This document shows, piece by piece, positions 1 through 8,066 of a stretch of 64,000 nucleotides of DNA. The translations under genes and the position numbers were made by a program. How positions within the stretch are numbered: the first letter of the stretch is position 1; every line of letters begins with the position of its first letter. Source of the DNA: Sphingobacterium oryzagri (GTDB lineage: Bacteria; Bacteroidota; Bacteroidia; Sphingobacteriales; Sphingobacteriaceae); contig NZ_CP117880.1 of NCBI RefSeq assembly GCF_028736175.1, positions 868,001 through 932,000 on the forward strand, given 5' to 3'. Under the pieces are notes generated by a model. The model saw nothing but the letters and a program-made list of their open reading frames with translations. It did no database searches and was not told the DNA's origin.

Positions 1-2
1 CA

Positions 3-179
3 CTTCCTATCGCGCTATCGCTAGGCGCTGCATCAACCAGCCGAATTGGCATGGGCGTAGTGATTGTTGGCGGTACCATGTTTTCCCTGATCTTGACATT
101 ATATGTTATTCCTGCATTTTATCTGATGATGTCTCGTCCGCGTACAAAAAGACCTGAATTTGAAAATATCGATGCGTAG
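3..179 (+). CDS. RND efflux transporter, C-terminal fragment
   Basis: This is the last 58 codons of a gene that begins before the window. The reading frame from base 3 gives a small-residue-rich stretch (LGAASTSRIGMGVVIVGG) and then a final transmembrane helix (TMFSLILTLYVIPAFYLMM) with a short basic tail. This resembles the end of an AcrB/MexB-type inner-membrane pump, where the last helix ends in a V-I-P-A/V-F-Y motif. The following TolC-like gene overlaps its stop codon, as expected for a pump and its outer-membrane channel in one operon. The substrate cannot be judged from this fragment. Confidence 0.8.
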   Translation, partial: LPIALSLGAASTSRIGMGVVIVGGTMFSLILTLYVIPAFYLMMSRPRTKRPEFENIDA

Positions 180-1488
180 TATGCTAAGAAAAATATGGAT
201 AATCTGCTCCTTAGTTTGCTGCATGTCGCAGTGGAGTAGTGGCCAAGAATTATTGACCGTTAAGACTGCCGTAGAAGTAGCTTTGGAAAATAATTACGAT
301 ATCCGTTTGACAAAAACGGTACAAAAAATAGCGAGAGAAAACAATACTTACGGCGCTGCCGGCATGCTACCGACCGTGACTGGCGATTTGTCTAACAACA
401 ATAGTGTACAAAACTCCAATCAACTCCAGAATAACGGCGTCGAACGTTCGCTAGACAACGCAAAAAATAATAATTTGACCTACGGAGTAAGTTTAGGATG
501 GACCATCTTCGATGGTTTGGGCATGTTTGCGCGCCTGGAAAAGTTACAAGAGTTAGAAAAGCAGGGAGACCTGCAAATGAAACGAACCGTATTGACTACG
601 GTAGGAGATGTAATCACCTTATATTACACCATCGTTGAGCAACAAAATATGTTGTCTGCCCTAGATTCCAGTATCCATATTTCCAATGAACGCCTCCGCA
701 CGGCACAAAACAGGTTTTCCATCGGGAAGGCAGCGAAGCTAGAAGTGCTCAACGTGCAGGTAAATTTGAACGAAGACGTGTCGCTTCGACTCCGACAGGC
801 TGAAAGGGTTAAAAACTTAAAAACGTCCTTAAACAGTTTATTGGCTCGCGAGCTTGATATCGATTTTATGGTTGATACCGTTGTTAACATTGACGACGCC
901 TTGGTTTACAGCGATTTGCTCGATCGCGCGAACCAGTTTAATCCAGATCTACAGCTTATTGTGCTGAACAAGCGGTTGGCAGAATTGGATTTAAAAACCG
1001 TGAAGGCCGGCAGATATCCAATAGTTCGCGTCAATACCGGATACAATTTTTCCCGCTCGGAATCTAGTTTGGGATTTGTGGCTAGTGCCAACTCGCGCGG
1101 TCTAAATTACGGTTTGACGGCCTCCGTGAATATCTTCGATGGATTTAACCAGCGGCGTAACGAACGCGTGGCAAAGATCCAGGTCGACAATGCGGCGTTG
1201 CAGATCGAACAGCAACGCTTGATGGTGCACACAAACCTGAAAACAGCTTATGAAACCTATCTCACCAATCTGGAATTGGTTAAGCTGGAAGAAAAAAACG
1301 AAGATATCGCGCGTCAAAATCTAAACATCACATTAGCAAAGTATACCATCGGTTCGATCAGTTCCGTAGAATTTAGGGATGCGCAAGAAAACTTCGTCAA
1401 TGCCCTCTCACGATTTAATACGGCACAACTGCAGGCCAAATTGTCCGAAGTTCAATTGAAAGAGCTGATCGGACAGATTGATTTTTAA
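172..1488 (+). CDS. TolC-family outer-membrane efflux protein
   Basis: About 438 residues: a signal peptide (LRKIWIICSLVCCMSQWSSG) and then two repeated halves of long helices typical of TolC/OEP proteins, with the paired motifs GWTIFDG and ASVNIFDGFNQ. It forms the periplasmic tunnel and outer-membrane channel for the RND pump encoded just upstream. The frame can be opened at a TTG at 160, but ATG 172 (8-bp overlap with the pump stop) or ATG 181 are likelier starts. ATG 172 is used here. Translational coupling with the pump is inferred from the overlap. No terminator with a clear T-run follows directly. Confidence 0.88.
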   Translation: MRSMLRKIWIICSLVCCMSQWSSGQELLTVKTAVEVALENNYDIRLTKTVQKIARENNTYGAAGMLPTVTGDLSNNNSVQNSNQLQNNGVERSLDNAKNNNLTYGVSLGWTIFDGLGMFARLEKLQELEKQGDLQMKRTVLTTVGDVITLYYTIVEQQNMLSALDSSIHISNERLRTAQNRFSIGKAAKLEVLNVQVNLNEDVSLRLRQAERVKNLKTSLNSLLARELDIDFMVDTVVNIDDALVYSDLLDRANQFNPDLQLIVLNKRLAELDLKTVKAGRYPIVRVNTGYNFSRSESSLGFVASANSRGLNYGLTASVNIFDGFNQRRNERVAKIQVDNAALQIEQQRLMVHTNLKTAYETYLTNLELVKLEEKNEDIARQNLNITLAKYTIGSISSVEFRDAQENFVNALSRFNTAQLQAKLSEVQLKELIGQIDF

Positions 1489-1715
1489 TGAAAATTACCA
1501 TTTTATTCAACTATTTACCTTTTATCTGTATCATTTCTGTTTCTTAAAAATAGAACAAACGTTTGCTTTCGATTTTCATTTTTTTTTACATCTGATTACT
1601 ACTATACTTGTATCAAAGGCGAAAACGTCTTTGAAAATAACCATTTAAACCCTATTCATTAGCATAAATAGGTTATTACGACTAGACTGTTTAGTTTGTT
1701 TTAAAATAGGTGATT

Positions 1716-1744
1716 TTAAGGGGGATACAAGTTGTCCCCTTTAA
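1716..1744 (+). other. G-rich hairpin upstream of the GH109 gene
   Basis: An inverted repeat (AAGGGG pairing with CCCCTT around a loop of about 11 nt) lies 27-55 nt before the next start codon. It lacks a proper U-tract, so it may be a weak terminator of the efflux operon or a structured leader. The 280-nt gap in which it sits is otherwise AT-rich and shows nothing else clear. Confidence 0.3.
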
Positions 1745-1770
1745 TGTAAAAGTGAAAATTTATCTTACTT

Positions 1771-3186
1771 ATGGACTCAAATCGTAGAGATTTTTTAAAG
1801 AAAGCATCCTTAATGTCAAGTTTGGCAATTACCTTGCCGGCGATTAACAACGATGCGTTCGCTGCAGCGACTAATTTTAATATGAGCGGTTACGCTGCTC
1901 CAAAGATCGATAAGGTGCGTGTAGCTGTGATTGGTTTAGGGATGCGTGGTCCTGGAGCTGTAGATCGTTTGTCGTATATAGCAGGGGCAGAAATTGTCGC
2001 CTTATGCGATAAACATGCAGATCGCGTAGCTAAGGCGCAAACCATTCTTACGGGAAAAGGACTTGCCGAAGTAAAATCCTATTCCGGAGAAGATGGCTGG
2101 CAGCAAATGTTAAAAGAGTTGGAATTAGATTTAGTGTATATCTGTACACCGTGGGCATACCACGCGCCGATGGCAATAGCCGCCATGAAAGCGGGCGCTC
2201 ATGCGGCCTGCGAAGTGCCTATTGGTCTAACCGTGAAAGAGTGCTGGGATGTTGTTAAGACATCCGAAGAGACGAAAAAACACTGCATGATGTTGGAAAA
2301 CTGTTGCTATGACTTTTTCGAAATGTTAACCCTTAATATGGTGCGACAAGGACTTTTTGGCGAATTGGTACATGCAGAAGGTGCTTATATCCATGATTTG
2401 CTTTCGCTTAATTTTAGTAAAAAAGGCTACGACAATATGTGGCGTTTGCGCGAAAATATAAAAATGAATGGAAACCTTTATCCTACGCATGGTTTAGGGC
2501 CTATCGCGCAGTGTTTGAATGTAAACCGTGGCGACCGGATGACACATCTTGTCGCGATGCAGTCCAACGATTTCATGATGGCGAAACGTGCGCAGGAACT
2601 TGCCGCTGAAGATGCTTTTTTTCAAGAGTTTGTAGGCAAGCGCTATCGCGGAAACATGGATACCACCTTGATCAAGACAGAGAAAGGTAAAACTATTATG
2701 GTGCAGCATGACGTGACCTCACCGCGTCCATACTCGCGCATCCATTTGCTTAGCGGAACAAAAGGTTTTGCGCAGAAATATCCGAAAGAAGGTATAGCCT
2801 TTGGGCACAGTTTTGTAAAAGAAGAAGAACTCAAAGATTTATACGAAAAATACACCCCCGAATTGATTAAATATATTGGCGAAAAAGCCAAAGAGGTTGG
2901 CGGACACGGCGGCATGGACTTCATGATGGATTGGCGATTGATCGATTGTTTGCGCAACGGTTTACCGCTTGATCACGATGTGTACGATGGTGCTTCCTGG
3001 AGCTCGATAGTACCGCTAAGCTGTGAGTCGGTGGCTAAAAACAGTAAAGCAGTTAATATCCCTGATTTTACAAAAGGTGCCTGGAAAACCAATAAGCCGC
3101 ACGATCTTACTTTGGCAGGCGGAGGCAATACTGAAATACGGCCAAAAGTGTCAAAAGACCAAAAAAATCAACTCAAAGTGGAATAA
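1771..3186 (+). CDS. Gfo/Idh/MocA oxidoreductase of the GH109 glycosidase type
   Basis: 471 residues. The N-terminus carries a twin-arginine export signal (SNRRDFLKKASL and a hydrophobic stretch to about residue 32), so it is exported folded with its cofactor. A Rossmann NAD-binding motif follows near residues 48-65 (VRVAVIGLGMRGPGAVDR). The C-terminal part has HGGMDFMMDWRLIDCLRNG, which I associate with glycoside hydrolase family 109, enzymes that remove alpha-N-acetylgalactosamine by an NAD-dependent redox mechanism. A general MocA-type dehydrogenase is the alternative. It is followed by a strong terminator, so it is probably monocistronic. The lipoprotein FGE lies next to it and a GH20 hexosaminidase about 5 kb away, suggesting amino-sugar glycan use. 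Confidence 0.85.
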   Translation: MDSNRRDFLKKASLMSSLAITLPAINNDAFAAATNFNMSGYAAPKIDKVRVAVIGLGMRGPGAVDRLSYIAGAEIVALCDKHADRVAKAQTILTGKGLAEVKSYSGEDGWQQMLKELELDLVYICTPWAYHAPMAIAAMKAGAHAACEVPIGLTVKECWDVVKTSEETKKHCMMLENCCYDFFEMLTLNMVRQGLFGELVHAEGAYIHDLLSLNFSKKGYDNMWRLRENIKMNGNLYPTHGLGPIAQCLNVNRGDRMTHLVAMQSNDFMMAKRAQELAAEDAFFQEFVGKRYRGNMDTTLIKTEKGKTIMVQHDVTSPRPYSRIHLLSGTKGFAQKYPKEGIAFGHSFVKEEELKDLYEKYTPELIKYIGEKAKEVGGHGGMDFMMDWRLIDCLRNGLPLDHDVYDGASWSSIVPLSCESVAKNSKAVNIPDFTKGAWKTNKPHDLTLAGGGNTEIRPKVSKDQKNQLKVE

Positions 3187-3211
3187 AATAGTCCTAAAGC
3201 AGTATATGAGA

Positions 3212-3243
3212 GGGCCCGATTCGTCGGGCTTTTTTTATTTTTT
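3212..3243 (+). terminator. Rho-independent terminator after the GH109 gene
   Basis: GCCCGA and TCGGGC arms enclose a TTCG tetraloop and are followed by TTTTTTTATTTTTT. It reads on the plus strand, 26 nt after the stop codon. Confidence 0.9.
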
Positions 3244-3266
3244 GTAATTAGCCTTATATTAGAGTT

Positions 3267-4346
3267 ATGGATCTAACTAAATATATCGTCGGATTTGCTT
3301 TACCCTTGATTGCAGCTTGCCAGGGCAATGCTGGTCAAACGGCAAACACCAGCAGTTCCGATTCAGTCGCTGTTTGTCACGTTGGCAGCATTCCTTCGCG
3401 ATTTGCAGCCATCCAAGCTGATTCGATCGTACAAACTCAAGGTAAGGACAATGCCAATATGGTCTTGATTGAAGGCGGTAAGTTTATGATGGGCTCGACA
3501 AATTTTCCGGATGCACAACCCGTACATCAGGTTTCGCTCCAATCGTTTTACATGGACGAACATGAAGTGACGAATGCACAGTTTGCCGCTTTTGTGGCTG
3601 CTACCGATTATGTGACGGTAGCCGAGCGCCCGCTGGATGCCGCCGAATTTCCGGGCGTGGATCCGCAGATGCTTGTGCCTGGATCGGCAGTTTTTGCTGC
3701 ACCGGCCAACGTTAGCGGGCTTAACGATCATTTGCAATGGTGGACCTATGTGCCGGGCGCAAATTGGAAACATCCCGAAGGTCCGGAAAGCTCGATCAAA
3801 GGCAAAGAAAATTATCCGGTAACGCAACTGGCTTATGAAGATGCCGAAGCTTATGCAAAATGGGCAGGAAAACGGTTGCCTACCGAAGCCGAATGGGAAT
3901 ACGCGGCAAAAGCGGGCCATCATACCAATGAATTGTACTATTGGGGAAAAGAAAAAAAGGAAGAAGGTAAATGGCTGGCAAATATTTATCAGGGCGATTT
4001 CCCGACCAATAATACGAAAGAAGATGGCTTCGAAACAACAGCACCGGTAAAATCTTTTCCGGCAAATGCCTGGGGATTGTATGATATGGAAGGAAATGTA
4101 TGGGAATGGTGTTCCGATTTTTATCGTCCCGACGCGTACAGCAATTCCGCCGCAAACTCAAATCCTACAGGTCCTGCAACGTCTTACGATCCGCAAGAGC
4201 CTGGCCTCGTCAAACGCGTACAGCGCGGAGGCTCTTTTCTCTGCAACGACCAATATTGTGAGCGCTACAAAGCTGGCAGTCGAGGCAAAGGGGAGGTTAA
4301 TAGCCCGACCAACAATGTTGGTTTCCGCTGTGTGAAAACTATATAA
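3267..4346 (+). CDS. Formylglycine-generating enzyme (SUMF1-type) lipoprotein
   Basis: 359 residues with a lipoprotein signal (lipobox LIAAC, lipidated Cys18) and an FGE-sulfatase domain from about residue 65 (VLIEGGKFMMGS) to the end. The C-terminal RGGSFLCNDQYCERY keeps both cysteines (Cys326 and Cys331) that, in characterised FGEs, bind copper and oxidise the sulfatase cysteine to formylglycine. Family closure motifs EWEYAAKAG, GNVWEWCSDFY and NVGFRC are present. It is therefore probably an active sulfatase-maturing enzyme, unlike the GldJ-type relative later in the window. Its location outside the cytoplasm is inferred from the lipobox. No sulfatase gene is present here. It is flanked by terminators on both sides. 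Confidence 0.87.
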   Translation: MDLTKYIVGFALPLIAACQGNAGQTANTSSSDSVAVCHVGSIPSRFAAIQADSIVQTQGKDNANMVLIEGGKFMMGSTNFPDAQPVHQVSLQSFYMDEHEVTNAQFAAFVAATDYVTVAERPLDAAEFPGVDPQMLVPGSAVFAAPANVSGLNDHLQWWTYVPGANWKHPEGPESSIKGKENYPVTQLAYEDAEAYAKWAGKRLPTEAEWEYAAKAGHHTNELYYWGKEKKEEGKWLANIYQGDFPTNNTKEDGFETTAPVKSFPANAWGLYDMEGNVWEWCSDFYRPDAYSNSAANSNPTGPATSYDPQEPGLVKRVQRGGSFLCNDQYCERYKAGSRGKGEVNSPTNNVGFRCVKTI

Positions 4347-4386
4347 AAAAGAAAAGCCCGCAATGTGTCGCGGGCTTTTCTTTTTA
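4345..4386. terminator. Bidirectional terminator between the FGE gene and carB
   Basis: GAAAAGCCCGC and GCGGGCTTTTC form an 11-bp stem with an 8-nt loop, flanked by an A-run on one side and a T-run on the other. It can serve both converging genes. Confidence 0.9.
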
Positions 4387-7203
4387 TTGTGCGTTCAAGA
4401 ACATCGATTTTTGACTGTAGAGTTCTCGGAAGAAAGGATCTTGTAGATCCTTTATGAAACGGATAGCCTCGCCAGTAGATTTCATTTCTGGCCCTAAGGT
4501 CTTATCAACTTCAGGGAATTTAGAGAAAGAGAATACTGGTTCTTTAATAGCATATCCAGTAAGTTTGCGTTCGATGGTAAAGTCTTTCAACTTGTTTACA
4601 CCTAACATGATTTTTGTAGCAATGTTAATATACGGTGCGTCGTAAGCTTTGGCAATAAACGGAACCGTACGCGATGCACGCGGGTTAGCTTCGATAACGT
4701 AAACTTTTTCGCCTTTCACCGCAAACTGGATGTTTAACAAACCTTTTACGTTTAGTGCTTTGGCAAGTTTGATCGAATAAGCTTCCATTTGATCTTGTAC
4801 AGCTTTTGACAAGCTGAATGGCGGCAATACCGCCGAAGAATCACCGGAGTGAATACCCGCAGGCTCAATATGCTCCATCATACCGATGATATGCACGTCC
4901 TCACCGTCGCAGATAGAGTCAGACTCGGCTTCTTCTGCACGATCCAAGAAGTGGTCAATCAAGATGTGGTTACCCGGAAGGTTTTTCAGCAAGTTTACCA
5001 CAGCTTTTTCCAAATCTTCATCGTTGATCACGATGCTCATTCCTTGTCCTCCTAATACATATGATGGACGCACAAGTACTGGATAGCCAACTTCATTGGC
5101 AACCTTTAAGGCTTCCTCTGCTGAAGTCGCCACACCATATTTCGGATAAGGAATATCCAAGTCTTTCAACAAATCAGAGAAACGTCCACGATCTTCTGCC
5201 AAGTCCATATCAGAAAATGATGTACCGATAATTTTTACACCCAACGCTTCCAAACGTTCCGCCATTTTAAGCGCCGTTTGTCCACCAAGTTGTACAATAA
5301 CCCCTTCTGGTTTTTCTAACTCGATAATTTCTCTGACGTGCTCCCAAAATACCGGCTCGAAATAAAGTTTATCGGCCATGTTGAAATCTGTAGAAACCGT
5401 CTCTGGGTTACAGTTAATCATGATAGCTTCAAAACCAGCCTCTTTTGCAGCGATCAAGCCGTGTACGCAGGAATAGTCAAATTCGATACCTTGACCAATC
5501 CTGTTTGGACCAGATCCTAGCACGACGATTTTCTTTTTATCAGAAATAACCGACTCATTTTCGTCCTCAAAAGTCGAATAGTAGTAAGGCGTTTTGGCCG
5601 AAAATTCAGCAGCACAAGTATCAACCATTTTGTAAACACGGTTAATATCAAGCTCTTTACGACGAGCATATACCTCATCTTCAGTAACATTGCCTAGTAA
5701 CCAAGAGATTTGCGCGTCAGAATATCCTTTTTGTTTTAGCGTCAGGAAAAAGTCGCGCGGAATATTGTTCAATTGATAACGGCGTAACTCCGTCTCTAAA
5801 TGTACAAGCTCTTGTATTTGTACCAAAAACCATTTATCAATACGTGTTGCTTTGCGGATCGATTCCAATGGAACGCCTAATTCAAAAGCATCTTTAATAT
5901 GGAAAACACGGTCGCCACTTGGGTGCTCCAGGCTATCCATGATCTCTTCCAGGTTGCGAAGTTGGCGACCATCGGCACCTAACCCCCAACGGTTGGTTTC
6001 CAACGATTGACAAGCTTTCTGAAGCGCCTCGATAAACGTACGACCAATAGACATAACTTCACCTACGGCTTTCATCTGTAAGCCTAATTCTTTATTTGCA
6101 CCTTTGAATTTATCGAAGTTGAAACGCGGAATTTTTACGATCACGTAATCTAGTGTAGGCTCGAAATATGCAGAGGTTGTTTTTGTGATCTGGTTTTGTA
6201 GTTCATCCAGATTATAACCGATGGCTAATTTTGCCGCGATCTTCGCAATCGGGTAACCTGTAGCTTTTGAAGCAAGCGCCGATGACCGCGACACGCGTGG
6301 GTTGATCTCGATGGCAATAATGTCTTCGTTTTCTGGATTCACTGAAAATTGTACGTTACATCCGCCAGCAAAGTTTCCGATAGAGCGCATCATGCGGATA
6401 GCTTGGTTACGCATATCCTGGTAACATTTGTCGCTCAAGGTCATGCCCGGTGCTACCGTTATCGAGTCGCCCGTGTGGATACCCATCGGATCAAAGTTTT
6501 CGATCGTACAGATAATAATAACATTATCATTGCTGTCACGCAGCAATTCCAACTCAAATTCTTTCCAGCCAAGTACCGCTTGCTCAACCAAAACCTCATG
6601 CGTAGGAGAAGCGTGTAGTCCTCTATTTAGGGCAGCATCAAAATCTTCTTTTCTGTGCACGAAACCGCCACCTGTTCCGGCTAACGTATACGATGGACGG
6701 ATAACTAGCGGAAATCCGATTATTTGAGCAGCTTCTTTTCCTTCCAGAAAAGAATTGGCGATTTTCGATGGAGCCACACCGACACCAATGTCAATCATCA
6801 ATTGACGGAATTCCTCTCTGTTTTCCGTTTTCTCAATTGCTGCTACGTCTACACCAATAACTTGGACATTGTATTTTTCCCAAAGTCCGAGGTTAGACGC
6901 TTCGATACACAGGTTCAACGCCGTTTGTCCACCCATGGTCGGTAGAACGGCATCAATCTGTTGCTCCTGTAAGATTTTTTCGATGCTTTCACATGTAAGC
7001 GGCAACAAATAAACGTGATCTGCAATAACCTTATCGGTCATAATCGTTGCAGGGTTCGAATTGATAATGGATACGGTTATGCCTTCTTCCTTTAAAGAAA
7101 GGGCCGCTTGAGATCCTGAATAATCAAATTCACAGGCTTGACCGATGACAATAGGTCCCGAACCAATGATTAAAACTGAATTAATGGAGGTGTTTCTAGG
7201 CAT
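4384..7203 (-). CDS. carB: Carbamoyl-phosphate synthase large subunit
   Basis: 939 residues that make carbamoyl phosphate from bicarbonate, ATP and glutamine-derived ammonia for pyrimidine and arginine synthesis. Two homologous ATP-grasp halves are visible ([20 protein letters not shown] near the N-terminus and [17 protein letters not shown] near residue 560). The protein stops soon after the second half ([13 protein letters not shown]), whereas E. coli CarB continues about 130 residues into an MGS-like domain that binds UMP and ornithine. That domain is absent. The small subunit carA is not adjacent. The start is the ATG at 7203. Confidence 0.96.
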   Translation of the reverse strand: MPRNTSINSVLIIGSGPIVIGQACEFDYSGSQAALSLKEEGITVSIINSNPATIMTDKVIADHVYLLPLTCESIEKILQEQQIDAVLPTMGGQTALNLCIEASNLGLWEKYNVQVIGVDVAAIEKTENREEFRQLMIDIGVGVAPSKIANSFLEGKEAAQIIGFPLVIRPSYTLAGTGGGFVHRKEDFDAALNRGLHASPTHEVLVEQAVLGWKEFELELLRDSNDNVIIICTIENFDPMGIHTGDSITVAPGMTLSDKCYQDMRNQAIRMMRSIGNFAGGCNVQFSVNPENEDIIAIEINPRVSRSSALASKATGYPIAKIAAKLAIGYNLDELQNQITKTTSAYFEPTLDYVIVKIPRFNFDKFKGANKELGLQMKAVGEVMSIGRTFIEALQKACQSLETNRWGLGADGRQLRNLEEIMDSLEHPSGDRVFHIKDAFELGVPLESIRKATRIDKWFLVQIQELVHLETELRRYQLNNIPRDFFLTLKQKGYSDAQISWLLGNVTEDEVYARRKELDINRVYKMVDTCAAEFSAKTPYYYSTFEDENESVISDKKKIVVLGSGPNRIGQGIEFDYSCVHGLIAAKEAGFEAIMINCNPETVSTDFNMADKLYFEPVFWEHVREIIELEKPEGVIVQLGGQTALKMAERLEALGVKIIGTSFSDMDLAEDRGRFSDLLKDLDIPYPKYGVATSAEEALKVANEVGYPVLVRPSYVLGGQGMSIVINDEDLEKAVVNLLKNLPGNHILIDHFLDRAEEAESDSICDGEDVHIIGMMEHIEPAGIHSGDSSAVLPPFSLSKAVQDQMEAYSIKLAKALNVKGLLNIQFAVKGEKVYVIEANPRASRTVPFIAKAYDAPYINIATKIMLGVNKLKDFTIERKLTGYAIKEPVFSFSKFPEVDKTLGPEMKSTGEAIRFIKDLQDPFFRELYSQKSMFLNAQ

Positions 7204-7305
7204 TATTTTTCTTCTTCAAAAAATTAACTATCAATCTGTTGTGCTGAACAAAGCAACGAAAAAATGCCTTTATGGGGAGAGTATTCCGACTGCTTTGTCG
7301 GAGTG

Positions 7306-7313
7306 CAAAGTTA
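7306..7313 (-). promoter_or_regulatory. Candidate -7 box (TAACTTTG) for carB
   Basis: The minus strand reads TAACTTTG, matching the Bacteroidota TAnnTTTG element, about 100 nt upstream of the carB start. No convincing -33 TTTG is seen. The transcript leader would begin with a short hairpin (TCCGAC/GTCGGA). Confidence 0.45.
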
Positions 7314-7486
7314 CATTATTTTTATTAAACTGCATATGTTTTTTAAAACTTTACGGCACGATTTATGTTTTATTTTTCTTGACCAAGCAGCAGTCGTAAG
7401 AAAACAGGCTGTTTTTAGACTTTATGCTGGCGTGGAAGTAAATTATCAAACATTAAAACTTTATTATTCATTTCAATTAAAAATTT

Positions 7487-7993
7487 ATGAAAAAGATCAT
7501 GTTGGCCTTCGTTGCCTTATTCTTTGCGGTGGGCGTTTTTGCTCAAGACTACAAAAATTCAATAGGTATTCGCTTGGGGGGAGGATATTATGACGTAGTC
7601 GGTGTAGCATTCAAAACATTTATTTCGGCTCCGGGAGCTTTAGAATTTGATCTAGGTGTAAGACCAAGTGCTTCATACGCCGGATACAATGATGGCATCA
7701 CAAACATGTCGATATCTGGTGCTTATCAACATCATTTTCCTATTGGCAATATCAGTGGATTTAAATGGTTCGTAGGTGGTGGTGCCGTAATTGCCAACAC
7801 GTTCTCCGATTACGATGATTTAAGTGGCGTTTCTGTTGGTATATTTCCTACCGGAGGTGTAGATTATAAGTTAAGAAATGCGCCTTTCGCATTTTCGGCT
7901 GATCTTAGACCAACAGCACACTTTGTTAGATCGTACGGTGGAGTTAACGGCTTCCTTTTCAATGGCGGGGTAACAGCACGTTACGTATTCTAG
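7487..7993 (+). CDS. Small outer-membrane beta-barrel protein
   Basis: 168 residues: a signal peptide (KKIMLAFVALFFAVGVFA, cleavage before QD) and then alternating hydrophobic/polar strands rich in glycine and aromatic residues, ending in the aromatic-terminated strand GGVTARYVF, as in OmpX/OmpA-type 8-stranded barrels. It is probably an outer-membrane protein of unknown role. It stands alone between carB (divergent) and a terminator. It resembles the porin-family small barrels common in Bacteroidota, and no specific function can be given. Confidence 0.75.
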   Translation: MKKIMLAFVALFFAVGVFAQDYKNSIGIRLGGGYYDVVGVAFKTFISAPGALEFDLGVRPSASYAGYNDGITNMSISGAYQHHFPIGNISGFKWFVGGGAVIANTFSDYDDLSGVSVGIFPTGGVDYKLRNAPFAFSADLRPTAHFVRSYGGVNGFLFNGGVTARYVF

Positions 7994-8016
7994 ATAAAAA
8001 ATAACATGCAATACAA

Positions 8017-8052
8017 AAGGGCAGCTTCCAAAAGAGCTGCCCTTCGTTTTTT
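8017..8052. terminator. Terminator between the barrel gene and the GH20 gene
   Basis: AAGGGCAGCT and AGCTGCCCTT form a 10-bp stem followed by TCGTTTTTT on the plus strand. It lies between two converging genes. Confidence 0.85.
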
Positions 8053-8066
8053 AGCGGTGTATCATC

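Noticed and set aside
7264..7593. Plus-strand ORF before and across the start of the small barrel gene
   Set aside because: It overlaps the barrel's signal peptide in another frame and has no recognisable features; a shadow of non-coding sequence.
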